NCBI GenBank assembly: GCA_905331475.1
Contig: CAJNYU010001808.1
Coordinates: 1 to 64,000 of the forward strand
DNA: 64,000 bases
Source of the DNA: Rotaria socialis
Taxonomy: Eukaryota; Rotifera; Eurotatoria; Philodinida; Philodinidae
Direction of reading: 5' to 3'
Positions 25,075 to 38,086 of this stretch are shown here, one piece after another (the stretch's first letter is position 1; each line of letters opens with the position of its first letter). Under the pieces are notes generated by a model, which was given only the letters and a program-made list of their open reading frames with translations, was not told the origin of the DNA and made no database searches. The position numbers were made by a program, and so were the translations under genes.

Positions 25075-25800
25075 ATAATGCAGCATTATCAACTAGATCT
25101 GTGATAGATCGTGAGCAAAAAACGGTATCTGGTCACCAGATTCACTTCATATTTCATGTCTAGGGTTCTATATTTCTATTCCGAACGAGTAGTTCCATCT
25201 CATACTTTTCTCGGTTGCAATGAACGTCAATTTATATATGACTGCACATTTTCATTTTAGAATGTATAGCATTTCTCATATGCACTCCTAATGGGCATCA
25301 GAGCATATATTCTGGCCACCAGATTTAGTAATAGTTCGCGCAAAGTGTTTTATGTTCGTTTTCTCGAATAAGTAGTTCCATCTCATTCTATAGTATATAC
25401 GTCCGTCAACGTATATTTGTTAATGACTAGTGTACATATTTTAATTTTGAAAAGTATAACATGTCTGATATGCATTCATGTTGAGTAACAGATGATATTC
25501 TGGTCACCACATTTATTCTATGCTTTGTCTAAGCAGACGTCTTTTATTATCTCTCAATATCTAGTTAAATGTTATTCTAAACTTGATTACAATCAACGAC
25601 TACTTGTAAATAAATACTGGGCATATTGTCCATATTGAAAAATATTCTCCTGTGCACTTGTCTTGAGCAAGAGAACTATCATCCGGGTCACCAGATTCAT
25701 TTCATAGCTGGTTATTGCGAATGTAGATTTTTATGTTTGAACAACTAGTTGAATGTTATGCTTATCTTGATAACAGCCGACAATTATTTGTAAATGACTA
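25075..25800. repeat. ~186 bp tandem repeat, about 3.7 diverged copies
   Basis: The anchor TCTGG(T/C)CACCAGATT occurs at about 25128, 25311, 25499 and 25683, spaced 183-188 bp. Between anchors the same order recurs: a GTAGTTCCATCTCAT-like word, a TAAATGACTA-like word, then ATATGCA. Copies are diverged, perhaps 60-70% identical, so the array is old. It lies inside the hAT-like element. Confidence 0.75.
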
Positions 25801-25913
25801 CACTGGAAAAAAAAATAGCACCACACGGAACCAAGAAAGTTTCGAATTTTCTCACTGAACTTTAAAATGGTTTCGCAGGCACTACGAAACTTAAAAAGGG
25901 TTTCGAGATTTNC

Positions 25914-26175
25914 TGTCGTTTACGGTTACTTTACGACTATTTTACGGGCGAAAGTTTGCCGTAATATCTGGCGCAGTAATACGGACCGTATGATCATGAG
26001 AGTACGGAACACAAACAGCCGTAAGCCATGAAAATTCAGTCCCGTTTACGGTGCCGTATTACTGTGTCAGGTATTACTGGCAAATACGGCCTATTTACTG
26101 CCGTAAATATACCGTTTTGACATCGTTTACCGTCGATAAACGGACTGTAAACGAGTCCGCTTTGATCAATCTGGG
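25914..26175. repeat. CGTTTAC/GTAAACG-rich block, copy A
   Basis: It is dense in CCGTAAA, TTTACGG and GTAAACG words. Its end (about 26088-26175), with AAACGGACTGTAAACGA and TTTGATC, is repeated at about 28990-29090. Probably the tail of a second element inserted into the hAT-like element. An N lies at 25911. Confidence 0.55.
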
Positions 26176-26344
26176 TACTGTATTTTTTTGATTTAAATTA
26201 TCCACAAATTCGGAAATCCTCAAATAAAAATCCCTATTTGGTGGCCCGAAAAATCGTATCATCTCATTTTCCACAAATGTGGATTTGATTTAGGGAATAA
26301 TTCAAGAAACCATAATTTGTGGAAAATGGAGCCCTACCGAAATG

Positions 26345-28451
26345 TAGTGGCTTTTTTATAGTAAAATTCTTGTAGAAGTTTTGTTTTAAAATCTGAATGT
26401 TACTAGGTTGTCATGAAGGGGAGTACGAAAATCTACAGTATGACTTCTACTTTTTTCCTTTTGACATATCCCTGATTTTTGTACTAATATAATTCAGAGA
26501 TTAACTCTCAAAAACAATTTCTTACAATATCTACCACGTCAAATTGATTAGAGTCTGAATTGAAAATCAGGGTTTGGCTCAGTGTTTTACTCCGCGACTC
26601 CTATGCAGTACACTACTACAGACTCTAGTTGCTTAGTTTGTTTTATTCATCTTCATATGTCCCTTTTATTACTAATGGTGAGTGAAAGCTCCAAACGACA
26701 TCGTGCGAGATGCGTCATAAATTTGTCTAGATTACGAGGGAGGGACTATTTAAGTATTTAATTAATGAAATTTCTTCAAAACAAAACGAAAATTTTTAAG
26801 GCTCAAAGGTTGCACATCTTCATCTACTACAATGCATACCGAATTTTATTTTTGTTATTGAGGCTTTACTCGAAGTGAAGTCAACGAATATATTCAAATA
26901 AACCAATAGAAATTGTAGAATATATACATATATATATATATATATATTTAATCATTCCTGTTCGTTTTACTTTATCGAAGGAATGTGAACATCTGTTTCA
27001 TCAAAAATTTCCAAGTTTTTTTCAAAATATTATTAGACATTCTATTATAACTTATCTATACAATTGCATTGGTTGAAAAGCTCTGCTTTACAAGAAACAA
27101 CAAGTGATAAGTGAAAATAATAATCCATACTGAAAAACAGGTTATTGATAAAATTATAAAAGGAAATATATATATATATATATACTAACAATCGTCTCTT
27201 AGTTTTTTGGAGCAGGGTATCAATTTTATAAATAAATTTATACTGATATTGATGTTTGAACTATTATTAATGGATACCATTATTGTATTATTTATTCATT
27301 ACATTTCGACAACAATATTTTATTTTGTTAGATCGTATATATATATATATATATATAACTTATATATATATATTCATATTTGCCTAAAATATTTAAGCGC
27401 ACAAAACAGATATTTTTTCAATGCTTTAACTTTTATTTTTATACACAAATTAAAATATATATAGTATTCAGCAATAGCAAGATGAAGATATTGAAAATAT
27501 TTATCGCGATTATTAATTTTTGTACTTTCAACCTCCCATGGTTAGTTTTAAATGTATCGGAGAAAAAAGAGAAAGTTATATCAAATATGTGCATAAATAT
27601 AAATGTAGTTAGCCGGATAAAGACAACATCGTTACTGGAACCTGGAGAATAAATAAACAACTGATGATATCTCGAATAGCAATAATACGGAAATTATACA
27701 TCCTTTATCGAAAAGCAAATTTATTTTTGTTCAATGCAATTCACACGTTTTGAAAAACAATTGGAATCCGCTTCATTAAATTAACAATAGCAGTTTTAAA
27801 ATTTAAAAACAAACTTGAATTTGGAATTTTATTTTAAATACCAAACAAACACAACTGTTCATACTTATCTTTATGGATGCATATAGCATGATCTGATATA
27901 CATAGATCTATTAGAAATTTACTATCATGACATACTGGCACATCTATTCTGCCTGTTGGAATACACTTATAACGCAATTAAAATCAAACATAATATGCTA
28001 TAATATAAGCATTCAAGGTAATTTGGAAAAGTACTCATTCATTCATCTAATCCAAGAAATAAATAGTATTAAAATAACTAATGATGCATATATCGATCAA
28101 CGGAATTTTATGACTCAAAAAAGTGGAAAGACTATCTGGACCAAGTATTACGATGATCAGAAGCGTTTGTAAACAACAAGGTTAAAACAGTTAAAGTATA
28201 CTGTCATTGTAGACATTTTACGACCGTAAACAGCTAATTACGGTACTCAAACGGTTGAAAATTCAAGTATCCAATTGTTTATGATACATTGCATGAAAAA
28301 AACTGCTGTAAATACGTGCATAAGAACCGACAAGAAATTAATTGAAATAACCATTTACGATATTTTTTTGTTTATGATATGGATACAGCTTTAAAATGGT
28401 GACAAAATCACATCGATTTGAGATATTATTTGATAGGATTGAATATTTTCC
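26345..28451. other. gene-free AT-rich region with TA microsatellites
   Basis: TA runs lie near 26925-26950, 27168-27184 and 27338-27372. An 81-codon ATG frame at 27927-28172 has no recognisable features and is not called as a gene. No RNA gene is seen. Confidence 0.4.
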
Positions 28452-28681
28452 ACCACTCTCTACAAAAAAGGTGTCTTACGGGACCTTTTCTTGGTACTAT
28501 TTTCAGAACCATTTTTAAGTTCAAGCGAAAAGTCTCGAACTTGAAAGGGTTTTAGACTTTTTGGATAGAACCTTAAAAAAGGTTCGGAAAATGGTTTCCA
28601 AATCTAGAACCTCAAAAGGTTCGGGACCTTGGCTAAAACCATAAATGGTTCAATATGGCACCTTTTTTTTTTAGAGAGCGG
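28452..28681. mobile_element. 230 bp MITE with GGTTC-rich interior
   Basis: The left end CCACTCTCTACAAAAAAGGT is mirrored on the right: the reverse complement of the right end reads CCGCTCTCTAAAAAAAAAAG. The interior contains many GGTTC, GGTTTT and GAACC words that could fold back on themselves. No target duplication could be identified and no coding frame. Confidence 0.65.
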
Positions 28682-28984
28682 TTAACCGAATAATGTGCAA
28701 CATATGTATAACCCATCCAAATAGCATAATGAAATTATTTAAAATTAATTGCGATAGATAATGTCGAAATGATAAAAGTAACAATTTTAATGACTAAAAC
28801 GCAAGTTCAACAATCGTCAGTATAATTGTTTTACAGTTTTATTTGTCAAATCAACCATGAAACAAAATACAACAACACTACCAATTTAATCTTTGAAAAA
28901 GAAACATAAAACGATAATGCAAATTAAATTTATTCTTTCTGAAGATAAAACATTTTACTGCATTTTAACGTCAATGGCTTTCCA

Positions 28985-29090
28985 TGTCAGAAAATACGGA
29001 CAGTTTGCTGTCGTAAAAATGCCGTTGTCCTACCGTTTACTTTCAGAAAACGGACTGTAAACGATATCTGTTTTGATCGACCTGAGTTAC
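28985..29090. repeat. CGTTTAC-rich repeat, copy B
   Basis: Second copy of the end block seen at about 26088-26175. It shares AAACGGACTGTAAACGA, TTTGATC and a following CTGRGT word at roughly 75%, in the same orientation. Confidence 0.6.
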
Positions 29091-29739
29091 CAAATTGATG
29101 AACTCTGAAGATATTTGAAAATGATCAATGATGAACAAAATCAAATTGTCTTGCATTTTGGCAATCGTATAATAAAGACAAAGTATAATATTACTTGAAA
29201 TAAGTATCTTCAGGCGATTGTATCCAGATACGATTGAAATGTTATGCTTATTTTTTCTGTACACAACGCATTAAAGAATAATCCTTATATTATGCCGCTA
29301 CAAGGTTCTTTTGTTTATACATGTTTTTTTATCCCTGCGATTGTTATTTCTATTGTTTTTTTTTTGTTTCGGATGAGTGATCTCTCACTAAGTTCATTAG
29401 CAAATTAAAAGTGCACTCTTTAAAGATGATGTTTAAATACTTAATTATTGTGTGAGAATTGATCATGCACAAAACTTCTGATTTAAGTCAAGATTGTTTC
29501 GAGGCACATTTGGTTAGATTATATCATGAAATCCTAGAAGAATCATTTTGACAATCGGATCCTATCGATTCCATATGAACTTCTGTAAACCGACGAATTC
29601 GTATCGGATTCGACATCACATTGGATGCCATATCCTTTGTCGAAGTATTAGGAGTTGCAATAAAGGATCATAGAATTGGTATGATGGTTTTTAAGTGTAA
29701 ACCTCTTGTAAAATATTATCAATACCCATGTTGGAAAAA

Positions 29740-29880
29740 CCGGAGTAAAATTGACGATTTACCGCGGTTTTACCGCTCCGGTTACCGGCTCCCATCAACA
29801 CAAATTTACCGCGGTAAAACCGGGGGTTTCTTGAAACACCGCGATTTACCGCCGGTATTTTTCGATTAACCGGTTCGCTG
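29740..29880. repeat. ACCGCGGT/ACCGG-rich palindromic repeat block
   Basis: Repeated words TTTACCGC, GGTAAAACCGG and ACCGCGGT give a highly self-complementary, locally GC-rich block. It opens a chance frame on the plus strand that I do not regard as a gene. Confidence 0.5.
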
Positions 29881-29944
29881 AGCGTTTATAAAAAATTGTT
29901 GCTAAAAGTCATTGATCGGGCTATTTTAGGCATCTTTTTTNGAA

Positions 29945-30150
29945 GCGTAACGGCCCACCTACTTTCGAAAACTAATAGGAAAAGAGCTGTTTACGCACCC
30001 CTACTTTTGAAAATTTCGTTTTTTTGCTCACCAAAACAGAAAAAAATTTACGCCCTCTTGGTTCCAAAAGTTTCATTTTTTAGGTCATGAAAACAGAAAA
30101 ATTAGAGTTACGCCCCCCTGCTCTGAGACCTGACTTACGCCCCTGGTTTT
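29945..30150. repeat. ~57 bp imperfect tandem repeat around TTACGCCCCCT
   Basis: The words TTACGCACCCC, TTACGCCCTC, TTACGCCCCCCT and TTACGCCCCTG recur at about 29990, 30048, 30107 and 30133, interleaved with GAAAA/CAGAAAAA segments. The GC content is unlike the surroundings. An N lies at 29941. Confidence 0.5.
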
Positions 30151-31595
30151 CACGTCAAAACTCTAAATATGAGATAGATACAGTGATTCATGCAAGTATT
30201 CATGTGAAGGATTAATTTAGAGAAAATTTCTTTCGATACGTATACATAGCCTGAATTTGAATCTTCAGTATAAAGCTACTTTTAAAGATAGTAGCTTATC
30301 TTCTATTACTAATTCAATTCTAATCTATTTCGTATTCTAGTTCGAGTAAAATAATATACATCTTTACTCAAATATAAAAGTAAAGCAAGAAAAAGAAAAC
30401 GCATTACTTCTACAATTAATTTTGAAAACAACCATAAGTAGTGCTTTAGCAGCAATTCACCAGAGTACAAAATTGTGAATAATAACTCCTATTACTATGA
30501 TTTTAAGTTAATGATGATGATAATCGATGAATGCATCATTGTGTGAGAAAACTAAAAATTATTATTTTCTTACATATTATGTTTTTTAAATTCAGCCTCT
30601 CGAGACAGATATAATTATCTATGATATGTGACGTCGATATATTCAGAATACCTAGGATTTTTCTTTTCAAATCAATTGGAAAACAAAATACCACATACAT
30701 TGCCTTATATTTTCTAGATCTATTTAAACAACTTCAGATCTATATCTATATTGTCAAAGAATAAAAAAGACATAGTTTTGAAGAAAGATTCAAGTTCACT
30801 ACGTATTTAACAATAACAATGGCATGTTGTTAACTGTAATTATTATTAATTCATTTTAAATATCAATGTCATTTGCTGCGTATAAATACTTCAATCAACT
30901 AGATTAAATTCACTATGATTATAGATATTATCACATAATAGTCATCAAGTTCATTGCAATCAATAATTATGTTCTTGAATTTCTTCTCAAATCTTTGCTC
31001 TACTTGAATATGAGATATAAAATTGTATGCAGAATTTTGAAATTTCTTAACTACGAGATTCAAATGTGCTTTTCTCGAAAAATATGATGTCTTATAATTG
31101 CGTTTAACCGAAACGTATTTTGAAAAATGAATAGTTCTATTAAGATACGTAGAATACTGTGTAATACAAGTTCAAAAAAATGATTATCATTTAAGACTAT
31201 TGAATAAATACCGGAGTGTTGATAATTGAAAAAAGACATTCCATCTGATTTAGAACTGTTATTATCAAACTAAATCTTTCATACTTAAGTGATCATAAGA
31301 ATCTACGTATATAATCATGTATGATATCAAGTTGATAGTAAAAAAAAATAGCATATGAAGGAGATATAAACATAAAGAGTAATACAGGAAAAATGAATGT
31401 AAGTAGATTAAATTTTTTCTCTGTTCTTAAGAGCACATGCTGCATGACTTATAAAAAAAAGAAAGGGCTAGACAAAGTTCAAGTAAGCGAATTGACTCTT
31501 TGTTAAAGTATAGTTTTATTTTGTTATTCTTTAGTGTCTTTTTTTCTCTGAATAGTCATTAATAATTGTACTAAAATAAAGACTTTGTGTTTTGT
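30151..31595. other. gene-free AT-rich spacer
   Basis: I see nothing supported here: no long frame and no repeat that I can align elsewhere in the window. Confidence 0.4.
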
Positions 31596-32098
31596 TCAAC
31601 CATGAAGAATAAGTCGAAAAACGTTGTTGATTACAAGCCACGCATTGTTAATACAACGTAACAAAAATGTTTCTGTAAACTGCATTGGTGGATCATTATC
31701 AGCCTAAATAAATATTATATTATTTTAATCTATATCGAACTCAATGTTTATATATCGTCATTTACTTTAAGAGCACCAGTAACAACTATTAAAATACAGT
31801 TATCATATGTTGGTTGAATATCCATCGTTGATACTGTATGACCTATTGTTTGAAATGTTAATGAACGTAGTTTTTCAGCTATCTCTTGAGCACCCTTAGC
31901 AAAATCAGCATTATTAAAATTCATCATGCCATTAACAGGTTCCTTTTAATAAAAGAAAAAACAATAATGATATAGTAGTAAAATAAAGTCTTGTATAACG
32001 CTCACATAAAGTGCTGCAACACCATCACGCGGACCTGTATCAAATTTATTATAGTAAAAATCAATGAAAGCTTTGCCAATTGCTTTGAAATCGCTCAT
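31596..32098 (-). CDS. NUTF2: nuclear transport factor 2 (NTF2)
   Basis: Three exons on the minus strand, 32006-32098, 31766-31942 and 31596-31703, code 125 aa, against about 127 aa for the family. The N-terminus contains FKAIGKAFIDFYYNKFDTG, matching the NTF2 helix-1 region. The second exon has EKLRSLTFQTIGHTVSTMD and the third TETFLLRCINNAWLVINNVF, the conserved C-terminal strand. NTF2 is a small homodimer that carries RanGDP through nuclear pores by binding FxFG nucleoporins. The first donor is GTGAGC and the second GTAAAT. The start at 32098 gives a standard N-terminus. The gene shares a 444-bp upstream region with kindlin. Confidence 0.93.
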
Positions 32099-32542
32099 TA
32101 TTAATGTATAAAAATAGATAGTCGATTTATATCTGAAATTAACAGAGCTTGTGTGCAGTAGCGATCTGGCAGAGAAAGAGAGAAAGAGAGAAAGAGAAAA
32201 AGAAGACAAAGAAAAAAAAAGATTCTAGTCCGATGTTAGACAAGCGATGCTGAAGGACCGCAGATAAATTATTTGCCTAATTATACAAATAAATTTATTT
32301 CATAATCTTTTTTATTGTTTTAATTCGATTTGATTCTTGTGTTAATATGAATTTTTTTCATGAAGTAAATCTGAATGAAAAAATGGTAGGAGGCCACAAT
32401 AATCTTAAAATGAACAAATGATCATTGATTGGTCGACAACGATTGATAGATAAAGCCAGCAAAACGTTTTTTTTTCTCCCGTAGTGTCTATGTCTAGTCT
32501 GTCTGTCTAGATTAGTTTGATAGGCAATCATTAAAAAAGACC
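32099..32542. promoter_or_regulatory. shared upstream region of NTF2 (-) and kindlin (+)
   Basis: Only 444 bp separate the two divergent start codons. The region holds a GAAAGAGAGAAAGAGAG-like purine run next to the NTF2 start and no coding sequence. It should contain both promoters and 5' leaders, so a bidirectional promoter is likely. This is inference from layout. Confidence 0.5.
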
Positions 32543-35500
32543 ATGCCTGTCCCTCTAAGCCAACCATCAATACCTAGGCAATTATCATGGAGTTTAATGA
32601 TCGACTCAACGGCTGTTGTTGTAACAGGTTCGATGACGATTGGTTCAGTGATGGTTCAACTTGTAAATCGTCTCGGTTCGTTTTTTAGTAGTTTTTTTTC
32701 CACAAAACGCATTAATTTCTATCGAATACAGATATATCTCAAGATTTCTCTGATTATGCACTTTGGTGGTCCAAAGCGAATATTTGGTTAACAAATACAA
32801 AATGGACACTCGATCAATATGGTGTTCAATCAGATGCTCATCTTAATTTTACTAGCATACATAAATCTATTCGTTTACAATTACCTGATTTACGTGTTTT
32901 ATCTATAACTGCAAATTTTTCAGTATCAGTTTTTGCTGCTGTTAGTAAACTCTGTAAAGATCTCGGTATGAATAGAATATTGTTTTGTCATATATTCAAT
33001 AAGAAATTCTTGATTTTAACTTAGGAATTCGTCATGCTGAAGAACTTTCGCTTTTACATTCATCAAAATTAGCCAGTACAAATGTAGCTAATGAACGCCG
33101 TACATCACCTCGTCGTCGACGTCATAATATTGGCACATTAAATCGCCATAATTCTATGGGCGATTCATTAGCAAACAATTCATCAACAGTATCAACTCTA
33201 TGTTCTCCAACAACACCAAGACTTCGATCAGCAGCTACAAATAAAACCACAGTAGATATTGAAAAGAATTTCAGTTGAAAATAAAATAATATCAATTTTT
33301 TCTCTCAAAAGGAATCAACAGTACGTCATCAACGTCCAATATCAAATCTTTCGAAATCACTTAATAGTTTAGTTACAAACGTTGATGGTAATCTAGCTCG
33401 AACACCTGCAACGCCATTAAAAAATGTTCTATCACAGTTAATTAAACCAACAAATATAATTGAAAAATCAAGGTTAAATGGTTTATGGTATGATTCATCG
33501 AAATCGCTTATGGAACAAAATACAAATGAAAATGATTTAATTTTATTACGCTTTAAATATTTTGCATACTATGATCTTAATCCAAAAGTAGAAATTTTAA
33601 TGCTTTGTTTTCTTTTAATATTTAAGGTATTTTCGTTTCAGTTTGATGCTATTAGATTAAACCAATTATATGAGCAAGCTAAATGGTCTGTTCTAAGTGA
33701 AGATATCGATTGTACAGAAGAAGAAATGATGACTTTTGCTGCTTTACAAGTAATTATAAGCGTATTTCAAATGCTGATAAGACAAGAATAGATATTCGAT
33801 ACAGCTTAATTTTCTCGATTGGCAAATCATTTCGAAAAATACGCTCTAAAAACAGTGTATTGAAGCATTGAGAGTTAGAATTTCGATCGTCACATTGGTA
33901 ACCATGATAACTTGACACATTGTTTTGTTATTATTCTAGAACTACTTTTTTACTTTGTTGTCGAAAGATTAAATAAAACGAAAGTGAAGAAATATTTATT
34001 CTCAGATAGATAGAATAAAGAGATTTTCTTTTAATTACCGGCAACAGATACATCTTATATCACATGTAAGCCCCTGCAGAATTATCTTTATCGCTTTTTT
34101 ATTATGATTTTCTTCTGATGTTATTCTCAAGAGTCTTTCTATTGTCTGACTAATAACCAGTAAAGAATATCATATCAATAGTAGAGTTTGCTGATTGTGT
34201 TGTAATACATTGCAAATAGTCTAAAATTCTTGAATGCACGTATGCATTTTCATTTAGAAAAAATAGACCTTTCCTTCTGGAAGATGCGTGAAAATATTCT
34301 AAAGTGTACCTTGTGCACCTTGAAAGCATCCGTAAGGCAGCTTCAAAGTAATTTTGACATATGCCATACATAGGTAAAAAGTCATTTTTACGTTCAAATA
34401 CGTTAACTTATTATGAGAACAATGATTTGAACATTTTATCGATGTTAAACTTCATGTTTTCTAAATAAACATGAAAGAACGTTTTTTTTTATATATCCTC
34501 GTTTGATTGGATTATAATAATGGTTTAATACGAAAATTGAACAAGTTTAAAAATATCTTAAGATTTGAACTAATAGTATGACTATTTTTGTTTGAATTCT
34601 GTTAAAAAAAAGTCAGCAAAGCTTAAAGATTTTCTTATGTTTATGCATGAGAGACGATGTCGACATGACAAGAAATCTATATAATTTCTTATTTGTTAAA
34701 ATACATGGAAGTAATAGACTTTAATAACATTTTTCTACTAGATAAAAGTATAATAATAGATTTTTAAATCTATAAAATGCTTTCTCTTAGCTTCAAATTC
34801 AAATTCAATCTCATCAATCTTCATCGACATTAACATCTTCGAATAACGATATGGGTCATGAATATGATAATGCAAATGATTATGATATTGATCGAGCACT
34901 TGAATGCTTACAAGATTCGCTATTAGGAACAAATATAACGAATACAAGTCAATCGACAAATACTTTAATACAAAAATTTTCATCAAATGGAGAACTATGT
35001 GATTATTTGCGTCTTTTGAAATCACGAAGATTTACATTTAAAACATTGAAGCGCTATTGGTTTGTTATGCGAGATACTCAACTAACCTACTATGCCAATG
35101 AATCTCAACAACATGGTACGCCTATAGAAAAAATTTCACTTAAAGGTTGCGAAATTTTACCAGATGTACATATCTCATCGAAAAAATATGCAATCCGTCT
35201 AATGATTCCATCTCTTGATGGAATGAACGACACGTTGATTCGTTGTTCAACCGTACGTTATCTTTTGTCTATTTCTTTGTTTAACTGTTGTCATCGTATA
35301 TTTTCTTTAGGATGAACAGTATGCTAAATGGATGGCTGCTTTTCGTCTTGCATCTAAAGGTCGATCGATTAACGAACAATCGTATGAAACTGAACGCGAG
35401 TCAATTTTAGCGTTACTTAATATGCAACGACCATCATCGTCAAATCATCAACAAAATAAATTTGATATACAATCAGAAAATTTTGTTTCACCTAAATTTG

Positions 35501-37426
35501 TTAAAAAATATAAAACAAAACAGGTTAGTTGGTATTTCTTTTACACAAACGTTTTATTTAATGTCACTGAATTGTTGTACTTCAGTTTTTGGAAATATTT
35601 TGAGTGATCGATTCGATTTCATATCTATGAATCATCACTAAAGGCATTTCCACAAAGAAAAATGCATTTCGTAGGCATGATAGAATAAAAACTTCTCTAA
35701 TCATGTCAGATACAGTGCAAACATGATTGATTTCATCATAACATGCATTTAAATAATCCTTCAATAAAATATTAACACGATTTCTATGATACTAAAATAT
35801 AGAACATGACTGATATACATGTATCGTCAAACAATTGTCTGCATTTTAGATAGTTGAACAAGAAGGAAAAAAACGATTGAGTCTGTGAAACAGTGCACAA
35901 AGCCATTTTGTTATTACTTCAAAAAATTTTTAAGTCGAATTCCAAATAATAGACCTGACAAATACTTATTTACACGTTATTTCATTAAAGACAGAGGTTA
36001 GTACTGCTAAATGAATCAGATGACGCACATCATTTTAGTTTTGGAATGAATCTAAATCATTTATTAGAAGAAAAACGATTCCCTTAATTCATCATCAAAA
36101 CTCGAAGAATGATATTTTGATGTAAAAATAGGAATAAAAGTAATACGAGTAAATTGTTTATGATTAAACTAAGGCTAATACCAAACAAAGTATTTAACAT
36201 CTTGGGTATTCTTGTATTTAACTACATCATAATTTATTAATGAAATAAATAAACGAATTTCAATGATTCTCAAGGACAGAAATAATCTGTAGATAGAACG
36301 AGCAAGAGATGAGGATGATAAAATGAATTATTTACGGAGAAAGAAAGAAGAAAAGATATGTACGCAAACAAATCGAGAATATGAATGCATGTGGCGAAAG
36401 TGTCTTATGTTATTTAAAACATTGTTCCAGTTTCTATCAGTCTAGCATTGACACAGGCGAATCAAGATGTTGACAAGTGTAGAAGGATACACTCAATTAT
36501 TGTTTTTATCTTGTCATTCGTATTGCATATAACGAAGTGCGCTGTAGCTATTATAGTGACGTAATCTACAATTTGAAAATACATTTTCGACGAATAATAC
36601 GTCGTCAGATTATTTTTCGTGTGGAAGCTTCATAAAATTTTGAATCTGTATTCCGGGTTATTCATAAGAACAATCTATTGGATCTACTGTAAAATCGCTT
36701 GTTTATCATCTGACTTGAAAAAAAAGAGTAGTTTGAGTCCATATCCATTGACTATGGAAACTACCGTAAGATAACTCATAGATATGCGATGATTAATTTC
36801 TAATTCGATTTTAAAATTTATCTCTTAAAACATATGATAACTGCATACAAAAATGAATGAGAAAAGATTTTCTAAGAGCATACGCTAATTGAATTGTTTT
36901 ATTCTAGTTAACTGAACGAATCTTGGAAGCACATGCCGCTGTCAGTAATTTGGATGGCACAGAAGCAAAACTGCGTTATTTAAAAGCATGGCAAGCGTTA
37001 CCAGAATTTGGTATAACAACATTTATTGTTAAATTTAAAGATTCAAATAAAAGAGAAGTAAAAAAAATGAAAAATTATCTTTATTTTTCATGGTGTCTTT
37101 TTTTTTGTCGCAACTTTTAGGAGTTACTTGGTATTGCTTCAAATCGTCTGCTACGGATGACATTAACAGGTGATACATTGAAAACTTGGTGGATATCTCG
37201 AATGCGTTCATGGAATGTCAATTGGGAAAATAGATCAGTAACAATTGAATTCGATAGCGAAACAATACATTTTTTGCCATTATATGGTATTGAAAGTAAA
37301 TGTATACATGAATTTATTGGCGCATACATTTTTCTAGCTATGCGATCAACAAGAACAATGTCTGATATCAATGATCTAATTCAACAGGAAAATCTTTTCC
37401 AACGACTTACGGCTGCTTATAGTTAA
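32543..37426 (+). CDS. FERMT: kindlin / fermitin family FERM-PH protein
   Basis: Nine exons in phase: 32543-32675, 32732-32965, 33025-33251, 33312-33587, 33642-33749, 34791-35252, 35311-35523, 36908-37057 and 37121-37426, 702 aa, against about 680 in vertebrate kindlins. The order is F0 (with SDYALWWSKANIWL), F1 (IRHAEELSLL, then an Arg/Ser-rich loop), F2 (LLRFKYFAYYDLNPK, LNQLYEQAKW, CTEEEMMTFAALQ), a PH insert (LKRYWFVMRDTQLTYY), the rest of F2 (KYAKWMAAFRLASKGRS-like, ILEAHAAV) and F3 (WQALPEFGITTFIVKF, SWNVNWENRSVTIEF). Kindlins bind beta-integrin tails and phosphoinositides at adhesions and activate integrins with talin. The F3 QW pair of vertebrate kindlins reads SW here. A PGYIRD-like stretch expected at the exon 7/8 junction is absent. 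Two introns are long (1.0 and 1.4 kb). Exon 1 uses an unusual GTTCGT donor. Confidence 0.93.
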
Positions 37427-38086
37427 ATTTTGTCTTATCTCTTCATTGTTTGTTTTTACTTCAGTGCTACTGTCATTTATCTGATCTCGATTTTCTTGTC
37501 AGCATGTGTTTTTGTTTTGGAATCTCTGTTTTCTTTTTAAAACTGTCAAGATAATTTTTGTGTTTAGTCATATCTTTTATTATTATTAATTTTGATAGTT
37601 TAGTGTTTATCTGTTGCTGTTTGTAATGAATTAATAATTGGAACCAGGATCATTGCTATCATGTATCAAACATTTGTGTATGATGTATTTTAGATTTTTA
37701 TATAATATGTTGTAATCAAATGCAGATGGTGATGACGTTTCTATTGATTTCAACCCAATACAATGAAACTAACGTCATAAAAATAAATGTTTCATAGAAT
37801 TAAATATTGGTATGTTTCAAACATATAAAGAAAGACACTCTAAATTAAATCTCAGAAAGTCAAGTAAATAATGAGCGATCTATTCAGATTGATTTCACAT
37901 GCTAACAATGAATGGAAATGTAAAATTTTGTTTTTTTTTGAATACTTTCATAGTGAATATTATTTAAAAGATTAATTTTTTTCTAGAAAAAATTCGATTT
38001 TAATGTACTTGCTGCAACAATTGCTATCTTACAAAAATAAATTCAGAACAGGTAGAATATCTACATTTACATAACTATTAGTTTCA
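37427..38086. other. 3' spacer between kindlin and SLC35G-like gene
   Basis: Convergent 3' ends. It contains AATAAA-like words (for example around 37782-37792), suitable for polyadenylation of kindlin, and nothing else that I can identify. Confidence 0.4.

Larger units (their letters stand above)
24718..26336. mobile_element. hAT-like non-autonomous element, 1.6 kb, with ~120 bp inverted arms
   Basis: The left arm (about 24730-24845) and right arm (about 26205-26325) are inverted copies at roughly 85-90%, centred on AAATCAAATCCACATTT and CGATTTTT. The outer ends start TAGG on both sides. The flanks are ttgaaatg (24710-24717) and ccgaaatg (26337-26344), 6 of 8 identical, an 8-bp target duplication typical of hAT. 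There is no transposase. The interior holds a ~186 bp tandem array and a TTTACGG-rich block. Confidence 0.6.

Noticed and set aside
27927..28172. 81-codon ATG frame
   Set aside because: No similarity that I recognise, no hydrophobic or domain pattern, and repeat-rich surroundings.
29621..29869. 82-codon frame at 29.6 kb
   Set aside because: Its second half is produced by the ACCGG-rich palindromic repeat.
34738..35025. 95-codon frame antisense to kindlin
   Set aside because: It is the shadow of the kindlin PH-region exon, whose sense reading is clearly conserved.
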